The notes under the pieces were generated by a model that worked only from the letters and a program-made list of their open reading frames with translations, did not search any database and was not told the origin of the DNA. Both the position numbers and the translations under genes were made by a program. 64,000 bases of DNA, taken from contig WARS01004340.1 in assembly GCA_008933995.1 (NCBI GenBank), positions 1 to 64,000 of the forward strand. Reading direction: 5' to 3'. The stretch is from Datnioides undecimradiatus (taxonomy: Eukaryota > Chordata > Actinopteri > Lobotiformes > Datnioididae). Shown here in pieces: positions 12,376 through 25,795 of this stretch. Within the stretch, counting starts at the first letter, position 1. The number at the start of each line of letters is the position of its first letter.

Positions 12376-15300
12376 TCAATTTGGTGGATAAAGATGAAGT
12401 TTCACCATTCTTATTCTTACATTTACTGAAGTATGCGTCAATAACACAGAGCAGAATGACCAGCAATCGAACAAAAAAAAATACTCAATTAAATTAAAAG
12501 TCCTACATTTAATATTCCACATCACTAAAGGTACAGAAGTATTGTCAGCAAAATATACTTGAGGTATCAAAAGTAAATAGTCATGATTCAGAATGACTTT
12601 ACAGTGGTGGAACATAAATACAAAGTAAATTCAGGGCGATTCAGTAATGTGCTTCAGTACGATTGTCAGGTACATGGCCTACTTATTTTCTTTTTCTGTT
12701 GCTTTATACTTGTACTGTACTCCATTTTTAGAATTAAGTTTAGTACCTTTTGTCATAGTACATTCATCAATTGAAGCAACTTTAGAGATTTAACTGACAG
12801 TTAAAACATGACAGTTGTATTTTAATATGATGCAGTGTTTTAGTACTAGGCCTCAAGCAAGAACTGTATAAAGTAATTTAATTACTGAGATCCTTTTATT
12901 TTACTATAAAAATAGAACATTAGGAAAACATGAGAGCAGCATTTTAAAGACAATCAAAAACAAAATATGTGACAAAGTAACTGATGTTTCAAAAGAAATA
13001 GCAAAATTGGAAAATCCAATATATAATATCCAATATCCAATGAAATCCAATTATTGTAACAGTGTGAAATTAGTGTTTGTGTATAACCAGTACTTTTACT
13101 ATATTAAGTACACTTTGATTGACATTTTAAATACAGGACTTTTGTGATTCACTGCATTATTTCTACTTTGATGCAAATGTTTTTAACCGCCTGCAGTGGC
13201 ATGGTCTTTAACCCTCTTTTACACTTTTTAAACTCATTTTTCTCTCTTGTTACCATGTGTCTTGTTAGCCTGTCTGAATATAATGACTCAGCTGTTATTG
13301 ATGTGAGGAGCTTGTTAAGGTCACATTCCTACTCCTAGCGAGGACACTCTCTTTTAATTAACTTCCTGACAGCCTGCTGATGTTACAGGGTCAAATGGTT
13401 GTCACAGTAATGAGCCGGTCAGCTGGAGACACCAACGGCCTCAGATGCATTTTCATTTTCAGAGGACGTCAGGGGAGAAAACTTTTTACACAATGCAGCC
13501 AATAGGAGCTGATAGCACGAGTCTGTTGTTGGCTTCACAAACAGTGTGAAACTGATTCACAATCCACTTAATCTCGGCAGCCCAAATCCTGCTGTTGCCA
13601 TGGAGACAGTGACCTCATGTTTTCTGTCACCATGGTGATAGAACAGACAGGATTCTGGGTCAGACTGTGATGTTCAGCTGCAGTTTGTTGAGACAACAGA
13701 AAACAAACAAATAGGATGTTGGTAAATAATCCTGTACTTATGTCTGTGTGTGCATGAACACATGAGGACATACTGATGTGTGTGAAGATCCTGTGAATTA
13801 ACACACATTGTCACATGTCATGAGATGATCCCATCCTTAAATATCATTGAACCTCAAACTAAATTTCAAGGCTTTTCAAAGTTCAGCCAATCACAGGGGG
13901 GAGACTGCAAGGTGACAGTCAGGTGACAGAAACAGAGACCATCATCAATACACTGGTTTAGCTTCTCTGCGGGTACAAAACACAAGTGAAGGTGGAACTG
14001 TGCTTGTTGACCAACATTATGCTCATAGCAGGTTTGACACAAACAAACAATTAAGCAAATAATGAGAAATAATAGAATGTCTATCTCCAAAAACAATACA
14101 AAGACAAATAAACCAGTTTTAAGTAGTTTTAAGTTTTCGGTAGTTACAGTTACTCATGTATTGGGAAGTTTTTAGTATGTGTGTGTGTTGTCCCACTGTG
14201 TCAGAGTTCAACCTACACAGTTAAACATCCATTTTGTTCTAGTTGGTCATTTTCTTGAGCAGCTGCTTGTTTCAGATTGTGTCAGTGATCAAACCAAGCA
14301 GCCAATCAAAGATCATGGTATTGAAAGCATCATCAGTCAATGTGTATTTCCAGCCCGATCTCCAAAGTTTGAAAAGTCATCATCGCATCCCTGTGCAGGT
14401 GGAGCAGAAATGCATCCTCATGATGAGACACTGCTCTGTGTGCGTTGTCACATGCACATCAATGTTAACGTGGTTTTGAGACTGATTAAACAGCACACTC
14501 ATCGTTTGGCCCCGCTGTTTCTCCATTAATACGTGAAATGTCTACGTCAAAGTTACTTTTAGTGCAACCTCAGACTCAGCTGCTTCATTCATCTTAGTTC
14601 GCCATCCAGACTGACCAACAGCTCCATCCCGGTAAAAGATATCTAGTGAAACGCTTTCCCACATCCTTTACTGAAGCTACTTCCCAGAGGAAACGGTGAA
14701 GCTCTGAATAGATGCTGAACTGGTATCCAAGTTGGAGGAGAAGTGGAGGGATGCAGAGCAAAAGAGGTTGCCAGTGAACTCTTAACATATGGACAACATT
14801 GTCAGGAAATCTAATTCAGATGTCAAATAGACAAGGACAAACACGTCCCTCTTTAAAACTTATGTATAATTTTCCACATAAATATAATTTACACTGAAAT
14901 GATACAGTGGAGAGGACAGGACAGAGAACACAGTCGGTGTCGGTGAAGCAACAAAACAGATCATTAAAACCTTCATGTTACAGGACTGGTTAAGTTTATA
15001 GGTGTTCCTAATAAACCGGTTAACTGAGTGTATTTGTATACAGTGTGTGTTTGATAGGATCTGTTACCGTGACGCCTCACCTCCAGCATCCTGTCACTGT
15101 CACCATGGCAACAGAGCCAATAATATGATAGGTTACACAATATTTGCAGCATTTAGTGTGTGTGTGTTTGTGGTGGTGTTGGGGGGGTGCACTTCAACAA
15201 CTCAGAGTGAACATAGATAAATTATGTGTGTGTGCATGAGGAAGGTTCATTATAAACATGTTGGTGAGTTTCCATAACAAACCAATGAAATTTTGTCAAA

Positions 15301-16450
15301 GTGGCTGCAAACACTCACAAGAAGGCATCTGCAGTGCACGCCAGCTGTGTTTGAACCGCCAGCTGGTCGAGATCAAACTACCCATCAGGCATCCATTCTT
15401 CATAATCACACAGGGTAATAACAGACAGGTATGTAACATGCTGAGGCACAGGTCCAATAACACATGCTAGCCCACCACTAAACAATCAGCCATAATGAAG
15501 TGAATATGAACTCTTTCTATAAATGTATATGGTGTCATGAAAACACACGGGGAACTTATGCACTTAACCAGGTCCCTCCTTTAGCCTCCTACTTCTACAT
15601 CTGTACACGTCAGCATGAAGCTGCACCATCACATGCGAACACAAAGTGTTGAGGTGTTGAATGGAGAGCTATTGCTAACAAACGGTTTCTCTTTAAAGGA
15701 CTAGTTCAACATTTAGTGACATAATGCCAGGCCGTTCTCACTCTGTGGTCTGTTCTTGTGAAACAGTCACAGTCACAGTTCTGTTCACAACAGACCAGTT
15801 TGGATTGAAAGAGTTCGAACAAGAGATCAGACTAAACCATTTAATACTACACCACACAGTCTGGAGGTCAAGCCCAACACTTCTGTTAGCTAGGCTAACA
15901 CTAATACTAACGAGGCTAACAGGAGTGTTAGCCAGGCTGACACTGATACTAACCAGTGCTGTTTTATTAATGTTATTAAAAATAACCGCAGGCTGAGTGG
16001 ACAGGACACAACCATCTCTGTCTCCACACACATTTTATTTTTGTTCATAAACAAAAGACAAACAACTTTAATTCACACAACAGCATGAGCGTAAAGTCTA
16101 TGAAGTGTGTGATGTTCAGGTGAAGCTGATCTGAGGTCTGTTGGTGGTGTAATGAGAACTGAGAGAACAGATAATCCTCAGTAATCCCACTGATTCCAAC
16201 AATATGAGACTGATGAGACGCAGATCATGAGAGGATCAGGCCTCATAAAAACAAGATCATGAGAGGATCAGGCCTCATAAAAACAAGATCCACTCACAGC
16301 TCAGGTGGAACAAATATGTTAGCAGCTGATGTCTTTTCCACAATATTATACAAGAAATTTACATTGAAGCTTTACAGGTGTTTCATATTTATTTAGTTAA
16401 AACCAACAAAACATTAAAACCAGTAAAAGCAGACACACACACTGACTCTT
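12376..16450. other. Gene-poor interval
   Basis: No exon with a convincing splice pattern or family match was seen on either strand. The reading frames present are short (under 120 codons), overlap each other and show no coding bias. This is intergenic DNA between tspan14 and cox7a2l. Confidence 0.6.
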
Positions 16451-16466
16451 TTACAACAAAATAGAC

Positions 16467-16472
16467 TTTATT
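16467..16472 (-). terminator. cox7a2l polyadenylation signal
   Basis: AATAAA on the minus strand lies about 155 nt downstream of the cox7a2l stop codon, a good position for the poly(A) signal of this short gene. Confidence 0.55.
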
Positions 16473-16627
16473 GTCAATTCTCCATACTAAATATGTTCTG
16501 TATAAAGTATAGTTTTCTGGAGAGCTCAGTTAAAACACTGTCCCAGAACACCTCATCAGAAAACTGCTCATCTGTCCATCAAACTCAGAAACCTTTTGTC
16601 CAATCAGGGTGCAGCAGCTCTGCATCA

Positions 16628-18981
16628 TCACTTGTTGCTGGGCTGGGCAGCAAAATAGAGAGCCACCATGCAGTAGAGCGCCCCCCCCACTGTCAGACCC
16701 ATGGTGGTCCGGTAAAGCAGCTTGTCTATCAGACCCCTCTTCAGGTGGACCGGGATGCCATCTGACCTCTGACAGAAAGACAGACAGGTTACCTGTGGGG
16801 GTGGGGCTGATTATATGATCACACAGGTGATGTGTCACATGATCTCCTAACCATCAGTCAGGGACCTCCTCGCTTAACATTCTCACAACCTGGAAAACCT
16901 CTTTAAATAGCTCTGGAGCCTATTCAAGGACCCTTGGAGCCCTCGCAAGGAATAGTGGAAACATTCTCAAAGGACCAATGGACCTCTCTCAAATATTCCA
17001 GCACCTCCAGATGAAAAGACCCTTTCCAGGGCCGCTGGAAGCTGTGCAGTGAGACATTAGGCTATTTTTAGGAACTGTGGCTGGAAAAAGGATGAGATCT
17101 AGCAGTGGCGAGGCCAACGGCAGGGTGCGGAGTCAAAAAGCTGCAAACAATTCAGTTTCCAGCAGCTATCAGAGAATTAACAGGAAGTCACCAATGTATT
17201 CACATCCTGTTTGATCCTTTGACCTTCTGTCAAAGAGTCATTCAACCCAAAATTTAAGAAACAGAGCCAGATGTTCCCTCAGCTCCATGATTCCAACCAG
17301 CTTCTAATAAGACCCCGAGCCACCGGCTCTAGATCAGTACACCTGAGACTGCTGCTGATGACATCACACTCACCTGGAAGACTTTCTGCAGGTCAGGGAC
17401 TCGATTGGCTCCCAGGTACTCCACCTGACTTCCTGTTTGAGACACTACTTTGGTCGGAGATGCAAAGATGACAGGAGGACTGACAGGTGGGACACCTGGA
17501 CGCAGACCCTGAAGAGACAGACAGGTTGCAAGAGATAGATTAACATGGAGTGACAGAGTTTAAACTCCATGTAAGGAAAATACTCAACAGTGGCCAATGG
17601 TGCAGCAGCGATGGACGAGTTGTGAACTGATCAATCATCAATTATGATGATGATTGACTATTTTTCTGTCTGTGGAGAAAAAACAAACTGTTACACAACA
17701 GCGAGCAGCATCACACCGAAAGCAGCAGGTGATCGAGGCTGAGCACTCCTCAACGATCAATTTCATCATCATCATGACTGGGTTACGTTTCATGATATGG
17801 TGCCATTGATCTCAGCTTCCTGTCAGGAATTCCCACTGATTAAGATCAAAAGAGGTCTTCACTGTGCTGGGACAGTTGAAGGCTTTTCAGCTGTTTTGAT
17901 TCAGATGAGTTTCCTTCATGCTGATGTCAGCTGAGGGTTTCACTCTGCGCTGGGTTGGAAACACGATTGACTCGCAGCTGCATTATTGATCAGTTCATGA
18001 CCAAAGACCAATTGATTAATCCATTATCTGAGAAATAATAAATAAATATTTTAAACAAACGACAAAAACCTTGAGCAGAAACTTTTTAATCATACAAATC
18101 TGCAGCTGATTGACCTCTGACGTCGCTGATAACACTGGGGAACAATTTAAAAAAAAATTTCTGTTGAGTTAGATTTTTATGCTGATTAAAACTAAAATTG
18201 GCATGCTGATTCCAAAATTGCAGTCAGTTTTTTTCTAGCACGTCAAGTTTTTTTCTCCACAGCTTACCCTCCAGATAAGTAAAATTCCACTGATTAGCTG
18301 TAGTAGTAGTAGTAGTAGTAGTAGTAGTGTACATATGATGGCTGACTATTGTTGGAGCATCAAACGCGATAGTCCTCAAGTTGAACACTCCAGAAAGAGC
18401 TATAAACGTAAATCTTTACCTTAACTACTTGCACACAATTATAATTACAGTAGCCATATCCTTTGTAAAAACATAATACTGTTGAACATTGCAGTCATGC
18501 CTGTTTCATATTTCATTGTATGTCAATATTTGAAATTTTTTATAAAACAAGCACATATCTGTTAAGTACAGTATTTTTCATATGTTTTAAGAAAACGGGG
18601 ATCCTATAGTTCAAAAACTTGACGTGATAGAGAAAAACTGAGATCAGTTTTGGATTCCGCACCCAAAAAAACAGCTGTCAGACCTAACTCAACAAAAATT
18701 GTGTTCCCCAGTGTAATCAATACCACAGCAAGACCGGGTTGATCGATCAGTGAATTGATCTGATTAGCAGAGAATGTATCAGACCTCAAAGTTAAACGTC
18801 TCCTGTCTGACGTATCGATTAACTGATCACAGCGATGATCGGCTGCTCCTGGTTAGCATTAGCAGCTCTCCTCCCGGTGCTAACAAGGTCACGCCGGGTG
18901 TTCGGGTCTCACCTGCGGGCTGTAAGCGGTGGCGGGAGCTCCGGTGAGCCGCTGCGTCACTCCGTTCAGTTTGTAGTACAT
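16628..18981 (-). CDS. cox7a2l: Cytochrome c oxidase subunit 7A2-like (SCAF1/COX7RP)
   Basis: This inner mitochondrial membrane protein tethers complex III to complex IV in respiratory supercomplexes. Three phase-0 coding exons give 114 aa, the same length as human COX7A2L: 18913-18981 (starts [10 protein letters not shown]), 17374-17508 and 16628-16768 (stop TGA). Exon 2 carries the [10 protein letters not shown] element and the VPDLQKVFQ stretch. In the family this is the complex III-binding part and sets COX7A2L apart from ordinary COX7A. Exon 3 is the COX7A domain: [10 protein letters not shown], then the single membrane helix ([19 protein letters not shown]) and a short tail ending PSNK. 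The gene lies between eml4/tspan14 and kcng3 on the same strand, matching human 2p21 order for eml4, cox7a2l and kcng3. Confidence 0.96.
18298..18328. repeat. (TAG)n microsatellite
   Basis: About ten TAG trinucleotides in cox7a2l intron 1. Confidence 0.85.
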
Positions 18982-19099
18982 CTCCGATTCAGGTAACACG
19001 CCTGGATGCCACCGGAACACACCGATATTCAACCTGCTCCTCAGGACTTACCAACAACTTTTTGCTCCCGTCTCAGCGCCTCCTGCGGACGGCAGTATA

Positions 19100-20641
19100 C
19101 TGCGTAATGACGTGACATCGGCACAGAAGGACCTGCGCTGGAGCGTGTCCGTTATCTGCCTGACGGAAAGTAAAGCAGCTCATAGCACCTCATTCATTAC
19201 ATTTAACTGTCATTTTGTTCTATTTACTATTTACCATTATTACAATATTATTTGGTTATTTGTATTGATGTACAGCATTTGACCAAAGTGCCCCTCCAGG
19301 ATCAGAGCAAAGAGTCCCCCTCCAGGACCAGAGTCCCTCTGTAGGACTAGAGGAGCTTCCTTGGCCACAATAAAGCATCTGAACAGTGCCGACCTGAGGA
19401 AAGTCCAGCTGAGGTATCAACAACACTTTGCTGCCTGCCATTACTGTGGTGACCCACCACAACGGATATAAGGTGTCCCCCTTTCGCCCCCCTTTCAGTG
19501 CAACAAATCCAGGCCTTTGCTCTGGACATGAAAAACATGGAGGCTGGACTGAGACCACCTCTCTCAGGTGAACCAAACACCTGACTGAGAAAACTACTCC
19601 AGACAATTCCACATCCTTGGCTGAGCTCTCATTGCAGACTCATGCAGAACCATTGTTCACTGGGGTCACTCACCTCCACCAGCAGCTCTTCTTCCCCTGT
19701 AGGGTCATTCAGGCCAGTCAAACCTCTTCACATTAAACCTAAGGAGCTTGACTTTCCTGAGAGTTGACTAGAAAATGAAACAGACTAAAATATACAAAGG
19801 CAGAAAAAACAGGAGAATAACAGTGAACTTTACGTCAGTGAAATGCCTCCGTTAGTCTTCAGCTTGGATTTAAAACAAGAGTTGCACTAAAGCTGCACTT
19901 TGTTTCTCGTTTGTTGTGGTGCAAAAACACTGTTTCTCGTTTTGAGTTTCATTCGGACTTCTAACTTTGGTCTTAACATTTGGTCATAACAGTTTCTTCT
20001 TTGTTCAGTTGCAGGAACTTCTTTAATGGTTCGATGTGCATTCTCAGAGTTAACACATTTCCGTAAGCATGGAGACGTTGAACAGAAGAAGCCTCCAGAA
20101 TCTGGAGGAACCCCACAGGTCATTTCAGTCAGCTCAGGTGTGTTATTATCTGCAGACATGAAGAAGTCCCTGTCCTTAAAGCAGGATGCAGACCAGTCTA
20201 GTCCTAAGTCAAAGTTCAGGATTGTGTTGTTGTTTACTATGTTAACTTCAACACTGAGATTCAGTATTTAGTTTTCAGTCTTCAGGCTCAGACTGAAGAT
20301 CTGCATCAGTGTTTCAGTGGCTGTTATTAAAGACCAGTCTCAGTGCTGGTGTCCTGACTGCAACTCATGACAACAGCTGCCTTATACAAAAACATTGTTC
20401 GGCTCTTAAAAAGCTTTTAAAATGATTTTACTTAGAAAGTTTGATATGAGCTGATAATTGATTATTAAGGAGGTGTCAGAACTGTTTGTTACAGCAGCTC
20501 ATTGACAGGAACAAACCTGAGAGAAGACTTAACAGTTTGCAGAAGATCTGAGGTCATGATGTTACAAACATGCAGAGGAGGAGGATCTCAGATGTTTCTG
20601 ATGTCCTCCAGGTTCCTGAATTTCCCCCGGGATTAATAAAG

Positions 20642-20674
<33 letters not shown>

Positions 20675-21730
20675 CTTTTTATAGCTGAGCAGATGAAAGT
20701 GCATCATGGTATTTGAGCTGATTTCACGTGGACACAGAAATACACAGTCTGCTGGTTCAGTGACAACTTTAAGTGGATTTAATGAAGAAATCAACAACAT
20801 TAAGATACATTGAAGAGATAAAACCACGTGTTTCAAATGATGGAGACAGCTCTGTGTGAAAGAAGTGAAGAAGTGTTAGTGCTTAAAGATTAAAGGGATA
20901 GCCCGTGTACTTGTGTTTTGGTTTAGACCCTGCAGTATTTCACACCAGGAGGAGGAAGAAGAAATAGTGTCTTCAGTGAGATAATTCACAGTTCAGCAGC
21001 TCTGTCGTCCTGACATTCAAAACCAAATGTTTCCAACACTTCAACTTCCTGTGTCTGAGTCTGCCATTGCCATGGAAACAGTGGATGGTGTCCTGACAGC
21101 CTCAATAGATCCAGATACACCCCACACTGCTGGTTTGACCCCTGACATCAGCCGAAGAGAGATCCCACAGGAATTCATTCAGACACAGACGTGTTGGTCT
21201 GGCCTGATGGGGCTGTGGGTTTGTCCTCTGAGGAGCAGGATGTACTTCTGCAGATGTTTCTGTTTCCTGTGTCCAAACCTTCACACCTGTGCAGGGTCTG
21301 AAGGAACAGATCAGCCTGATGTGGATTTATTGTGTATAAAAGTTCATCACCTGAAAAGGTTGGTACACATACACGAGACTGAATTAATCATTTTGATATA
21401 TTTTACTGTGAAACCTATTCATTTTATTCTTTTTTTGTCAATTACAGACAGTACAGCAAACATGGAGCATGAGACTGAGAGAGAGTAAACTGAAGTTGTG
21501 TGACTGTGTTAATATTGCCGATAATCTGTCAGATTACACAGTCATGTGATACAGAAGAACCAATAAAGAGATGATGGATCTTTACCAGCTGCTGGACACA
21601 GTGAAACTCGCACTGACAGACCTGAACACAAGTGAGGCAGTAAAGTTGACATTTTGTAGTTTTCAGATGGTTGTAAGACATTGATGTCTGCAGCGCTTCC
21701 TGTCTGAGAGGTGATGGCAGCGTTGCTCAG
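19100..21730. other. Intergenic interval between cox7a2l and kcng3
   Basis: No gene was recognised. A 153-codon plus-strand frame at 21027-21488 has no family match or splice context. The stretch next to the kcng3 stop is probably partly its 3' UTR. Confidence 0.5.
20618..20676 (+). mobile_element. LINE 3' tail with (ATCT)n
   Basis: CCCGGGATTAATAAAGTATC followed by about eight CTAT units. It is the same tail type, in the opposite orientation, as the LINE fragment at 11.8 kb. Only the 3' extremity of an element remains. Confidence 0.6.
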
Positions 21731-21733
21731 TGA

Positions 21734-23463
21734 TCAGTTGATGAACTCGGCAGAGAGGCTGTGGGTGCAGCGGGCGGAGCGCACCTTGAGTTCGTGGTAG
21801 CACTGGACAAAGCTGTGGTAGATGAAGGTGATGGGCAGTGCCAGCAACACGATGCCACTCACCACGCAGAGGCCACCCAGCACACGGCCCGCTACTGTCA
21901 CTGGGTACATGTCCCCGTACCCCACCGTCGTCATGGAGATGATAACCCACCAGCAGGCAGCAGGGATACTGGCGTAATCCTGGTTTCCGGCCTCCAGGTC
22001 GAGGCCATGCTCCAGCAGTTGGGCCAGTGCACTGAAGATCGCCATGGCAACACAGATAAAGACCAGCAGCATCATCATCTCGCGGTAGCAGCGCCGCAGC
22101 GTCAGGCCAAGTGTCTGTAGGCCCAGGAAATGACGTGCTAGTTTGATCACCCAGAAGATCCGCATGATGCGCAATACGCGCAGTGTGACGCCGGCCCGCT
22201 GCAGCTGAGAGTTCTCACCCGTCAGGATTGTCACGGTAACAGACACGTAGTATGGAGTGATGGCCAGCAGGTCTATGATGTTCAGAGGACGACGGACAAA
22301 CTCACATTTATTCCGAGACACAAGGAAACGGACGATACACTCTGCTGTAAACCAACCGATACACACCGCCTCGATGATCCTGCAGGGTGGACAGCCAATC
22401 AGAGAGAGAGAGGAGACATGACATGGGATAATGTCATCCTACATGAATAAGATAATCCAAACAGAGTCAGAAACATGTATCATCAGTGAAGACGTGAAAG
22501 CACATTGTTGCTCAGTGCGTAAGAGACACCTCAGGTGACAGCTGTTCGTTGGCGTTACTCAGAAAGGTGTTCTGCTTAGTTCAGGAGAAGATTGTGATTT
22601 GGGTTCAGATGAGTACATTGGTTACATTAAATAAAGATGTGAAGTTAAGAACATAAGTTAAAATAACTTTGACGTTTGGTTTCACACAAGACTCGAGCAG
22701 CAGTCTCCTGTGTCTCACTTTGTTTCACTTTCCAACACTTCTGCTGCTGCACCTTCGCACATGTTCGCACTTTTCACACCTTGGAGAGACAAAACAGCAG
22801 GACAGCATGTCCTTATTTGTTCATGTAACCTACAGTATGTACATGCACACTCTATGTCCTCCTGTCCTACCTGTGCTGATCCAGGGTCTCAGAAGTCTTC
22901 CAGTCTGGTAGGGTGCTGGCACACAGCATCACCATGGAGATGACCACGAACAGCACTGACACCGAGGCAAGGATCTGTGCCGCCAGTGAGGACGTGGGCT
23001 CCTCAAACGTCCTCCTCATCCTCTCCAGCCAGGGGCTCCGGGGCTCCTCAGGGCCCCTCGGCTCCTCTTCAGGGAAGAAGTGGACGAAGCAGTCGGACAA
23101 TCGGTCATCAAGGCGTCGCTGACAGCACGGCTGCAGGTCGGCACTCTCCAGGCCCCAGTACAGCATCTCATTATAGAAGGACAGCTCGCACATGTGCGGC
23201 ACAAAGCGCAGTTTCCCGTGCTGCACATACAGCATGATGAAGCTGAAGGCTTCAGAGTGTCGGTCAAAGAAAAACTCATTTCTGTCGCGATCGTAGTCAT
23301 CACAGAGCTCCAGCAGCTCGCTCTCCGACACGCAGCGGTGCAGCCGGCTGAGTCTGCTGAGGGGGAGACGCTTCATCAGCTCCGCCGAGAAGGAAAACCT
23401 GCGGCCACCAACGTTCAGGATGCAAAGGCTGCCTCCAAACTTCATGTTGTATTTTAAAAACAC
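21734..23463 (-). CDS. kcng3: Silent voltage-gated potassium channel subunit Kv6.3 (KCNG3)
   Basis: KCNG3 makes no current alone; it joins Kv2 channels in the plasma membrane and changes their gating. Two coding exons, 22871-23463 and 21734-22379 (stop TGA), join within an Arg codon to give 412 aa (human 436). Exon 1 encodes the cytoplasmic T1 tetramerisation domain (about residues 10-110, with ILNVGGRRFSFS, CDDYDRDRNEFFFDRHSEAF and LSFYNEMLYWGLE), then ERMRRTFEEPTSSLAAQIL and S1. Exon 2 encodes S2-S6: the arginine-rich S4 around TLRVLRIMRIFWVIKLARH, the selectivity filter TTVGYGD, and S6 ending GIVLLALPITFIYHSF. The S6 has LPI instead of the double-proline motif of conducting Kv channels, as expected for a silent subunit. 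The start could be Met at 23463 or six codons further in (MKFGGSL), which fits the human N terminus better. The S1-S2 loop is shorter than in human, which explains the length difference. Confidence 0.96.
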
Positions 23464-24480
23464 AGTCTTCCTCCAGACTTTATTATTTTCTGTGATATAA
23501 ACACAGACTGCTGTCTTCCAAACTTCATATTTGTCTTCACTAACATATCAATTGTCTCAAAATTTTGTCATCTGCTTGTTAAAAAACCAAAGCTGCTTCC
23601 AAACTTCAGCGGTGAGTCCATCACGAATGGACCTCCTAAACTTCCCTGTGTGTATCTTCATTTTGTCTTTGCTAAAGAATCCAATGACTTCCAATCTCCA
23701 TCTCCTGTAAAACATGCAAGGTCTCTGGTCGTTTGTTAAAACTCTGAAGTTTTGTTCATTTAACCATCAGCTGCTGTGTCAATCACAAGCTTTTCTGTCT
23801 CATCAGCTTCTTGTTTTCATCTCATGAAACTTGTCAGCGCCTAATGGGAATAAAACATCCATCAATAACCAACAACACAAGTATTAAATCTGCTCGACCT
23901 CCGGGCCGAGACTGTTTTAAATGATCCTTTTCTCTCCCTCACTCCATTATCCCACATTTACCAGTGAACTGCTGAATCCTAATAACCACTAAAACAATGA
24001 ACAGAGTGAATCTGTTTCTGCAACTGAACAAAACTCACCAGGTTTCAGGTCGAACATGAAGCTCCTCCAATGTAAAACCATCAGCAGCAGATCATTTGTG
24101 TGGAACATCCTTTTGGACTTCTGTTTTGTTTCTTCTCGTTGTTCAGTGTGGAACTGAAGAGCAGCAGCAGCACATCCTCCTCCTCCTCCACCTCCTCCTG
24201 TCTGAGAGGAGGAGGATCAGAGTCGATGATTCAAACAACACGGAGTCTGAGCTGCAGAGAATCTGAAGCCCCCTCAGCGTCTGACAGACTGAAAGGAGCA
24301 GCTGCTCCTCCTGCTCCTTCTCTTCAGCTTGGTCTTTCTTTCCCTCTTCCTCCTTCTCTCCTCTCTCTTCCTTTCTTTTCTCCTCCTGTTCTACCTTTAG
24401 TGTTCCTCCTCCTCTTCTGCAGACCTGATGATCTACATCAACACTCACAATTAAGCATGTCCTCCACTTCATCTTAATTC
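23464..24480 (-). other. Region upstream of kcng3 (5' UTR/promoter)
   Basis: No coding exon was seen. The stretch at 24150-24420 is rich in TCC/CCT runs, giving serine-rich and glutamate-rich frames on the two strands that look like simple-sequence artefacts. It probably contains the kcng3 5' UTR and promoter; the start site is not visible. Confidence 0.4.
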
Positions 24481-25164
24481 CATATTTCAGTGAACATCAA
24501 AAGCAGATTTAAATACTGAGTCAGATGTTATTCATTTATTAATAACCTACAGAGGTAATGAGGATGTGGCTCCCCCTGCTGGCTGATTCTGCAAACTGCA
24601 GGTTCAAAGGTGCATTCTTGTTCTTTATCTGCACAAACAACTAAACAGTTCACGCTTAGGAGGAGATAAAGCTTTAACTTGTCTTTATTGGTCACGTGCT
24701 TCATTACAAATGTACAATTAAGTGACATCAAGTGTTGCTATATTCAACAGGAGAGCAGAACTCATGGAGAATTATGTGGTTTTATGTAAAACATGTGATC
24801 TTATGAGAGACATCCGTGTGCAGCTCTTCCAGGAGCTACAGTCTGCAGTACAGTCCATAAGTGAGCATTTTGTGTCCAATCATGGGTTTGGGAATCCAGC
24901 TTTGGTGTTTCGTACAGCAGAGGGCATCCTCATGCTGCACATCAGAATGAAATAACCAGATACGCAGTTGAGTCTTTGAAATTGAACGTAAATGTTAAAA
25001 AAGAAATACACCATTTCACAAAATCAGACTGATCCAAGTTATTTAAAAAAATGTTTCCCATTAAAAAACAGAGCAACAGAAACACAGACATGGGGGAGGG
25101 CCATTTGGTTTCCATGGCAACGTGACAACAGGCCTGTGTTTGTATAATTCATTCCACTGTCACT

Positions 25165-25795
25165 TAAAGGAACAACGAGACACAAAAAGACAACAAGGAG
25201 ACACAAAACCACAACAAGGAGACACAAATGACAGGTTTGTAACATGAACCCAGTTGCAAGACTCAAGGTCTAACTGGTAAAATGGAAAAATATTAATTAA
25301 CAAAAAATCACTCTTACGAGGTACAAATCTATAGTAATCTAACAAAGCATCAAATGAAAGCTTCTTAACTAAACAAACTGTGAACAGGCAAGACAGGGCA
25401 GAAAACATGAACAGGATCAAAGCGCTGGTTGTCAGATGAGAAAACTAACACAACGAACAGGCAAAAGACTGGGGAAGATGCGGACTTATATACACGAGGA
25501 AAAGGGAACAGGTGCAAACAATCACGGCGGGGAAGACAATCAGACTGGCAGGAAAACACACGAGGAAGGGCAAGCCACCTGAAACAAGAGGGAAGTTAGA
25601 TCTTTCAAAATAAAACGGGAAGCCACGAGACAATACAGACACAAAAAACTAAATCAAACTTGACCGCCTTACTGAACCATGACAACAAAAAGACAACAAG
25701 GAGACACAAAACCACAACAAGGAGACACAAAACCACAACAAGGAGACAGAAAAAGACAACAAGGAGACACAAAACCACAACAAGGAGGCACAAAA
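25165..25795. repeat. Minisatellite (ACAACAAGGAGACACAAA-type units) split by an insertion
   Basis: Units of about 19-20 bp containing ACAACAAGGAGACACAAA occur at 25165-25227 and again at 25684-25795, in the same phase and orientation. The sequence between them is unrelated. Confidence 0.8.
25228..25683. mobile_element. About 455-bp insertion in a minisatellite, probable non-autonomous element
   Basis: The segment starts TGACAGGTTTGTAAC and ends ACTGAACCATGACA. It interrupts the surrounding tandem repeat cleanly, which is strong evidence that it arrived by insertion. A possible short target duplication (ACAAA) flanks it and the ends are weakly inverted (TGACAGG/TGTCATGG). It codes for nothing recognisable. 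Superfamily not identified. Confidence 0.55.

Noticed and set aside
21027-21488. 153-codon plus-strand ORF
   Set aside because: No homology recognised, no coding pattern, and it ends in AT-rich sequence; probably chance.
21761-22120. 119-codon plus-strand ORF over kcng3
   Set aside because: It is antisense to the conserved S2-S6 region of kcng3, so a shadow.
24100-24480. Ser-rich plus-strand and Glu-rich minus-strand ORFs upstream of kcng3
   Set aside because: Both come from a TCC/CCT low-complexity tract, and neither has a match.
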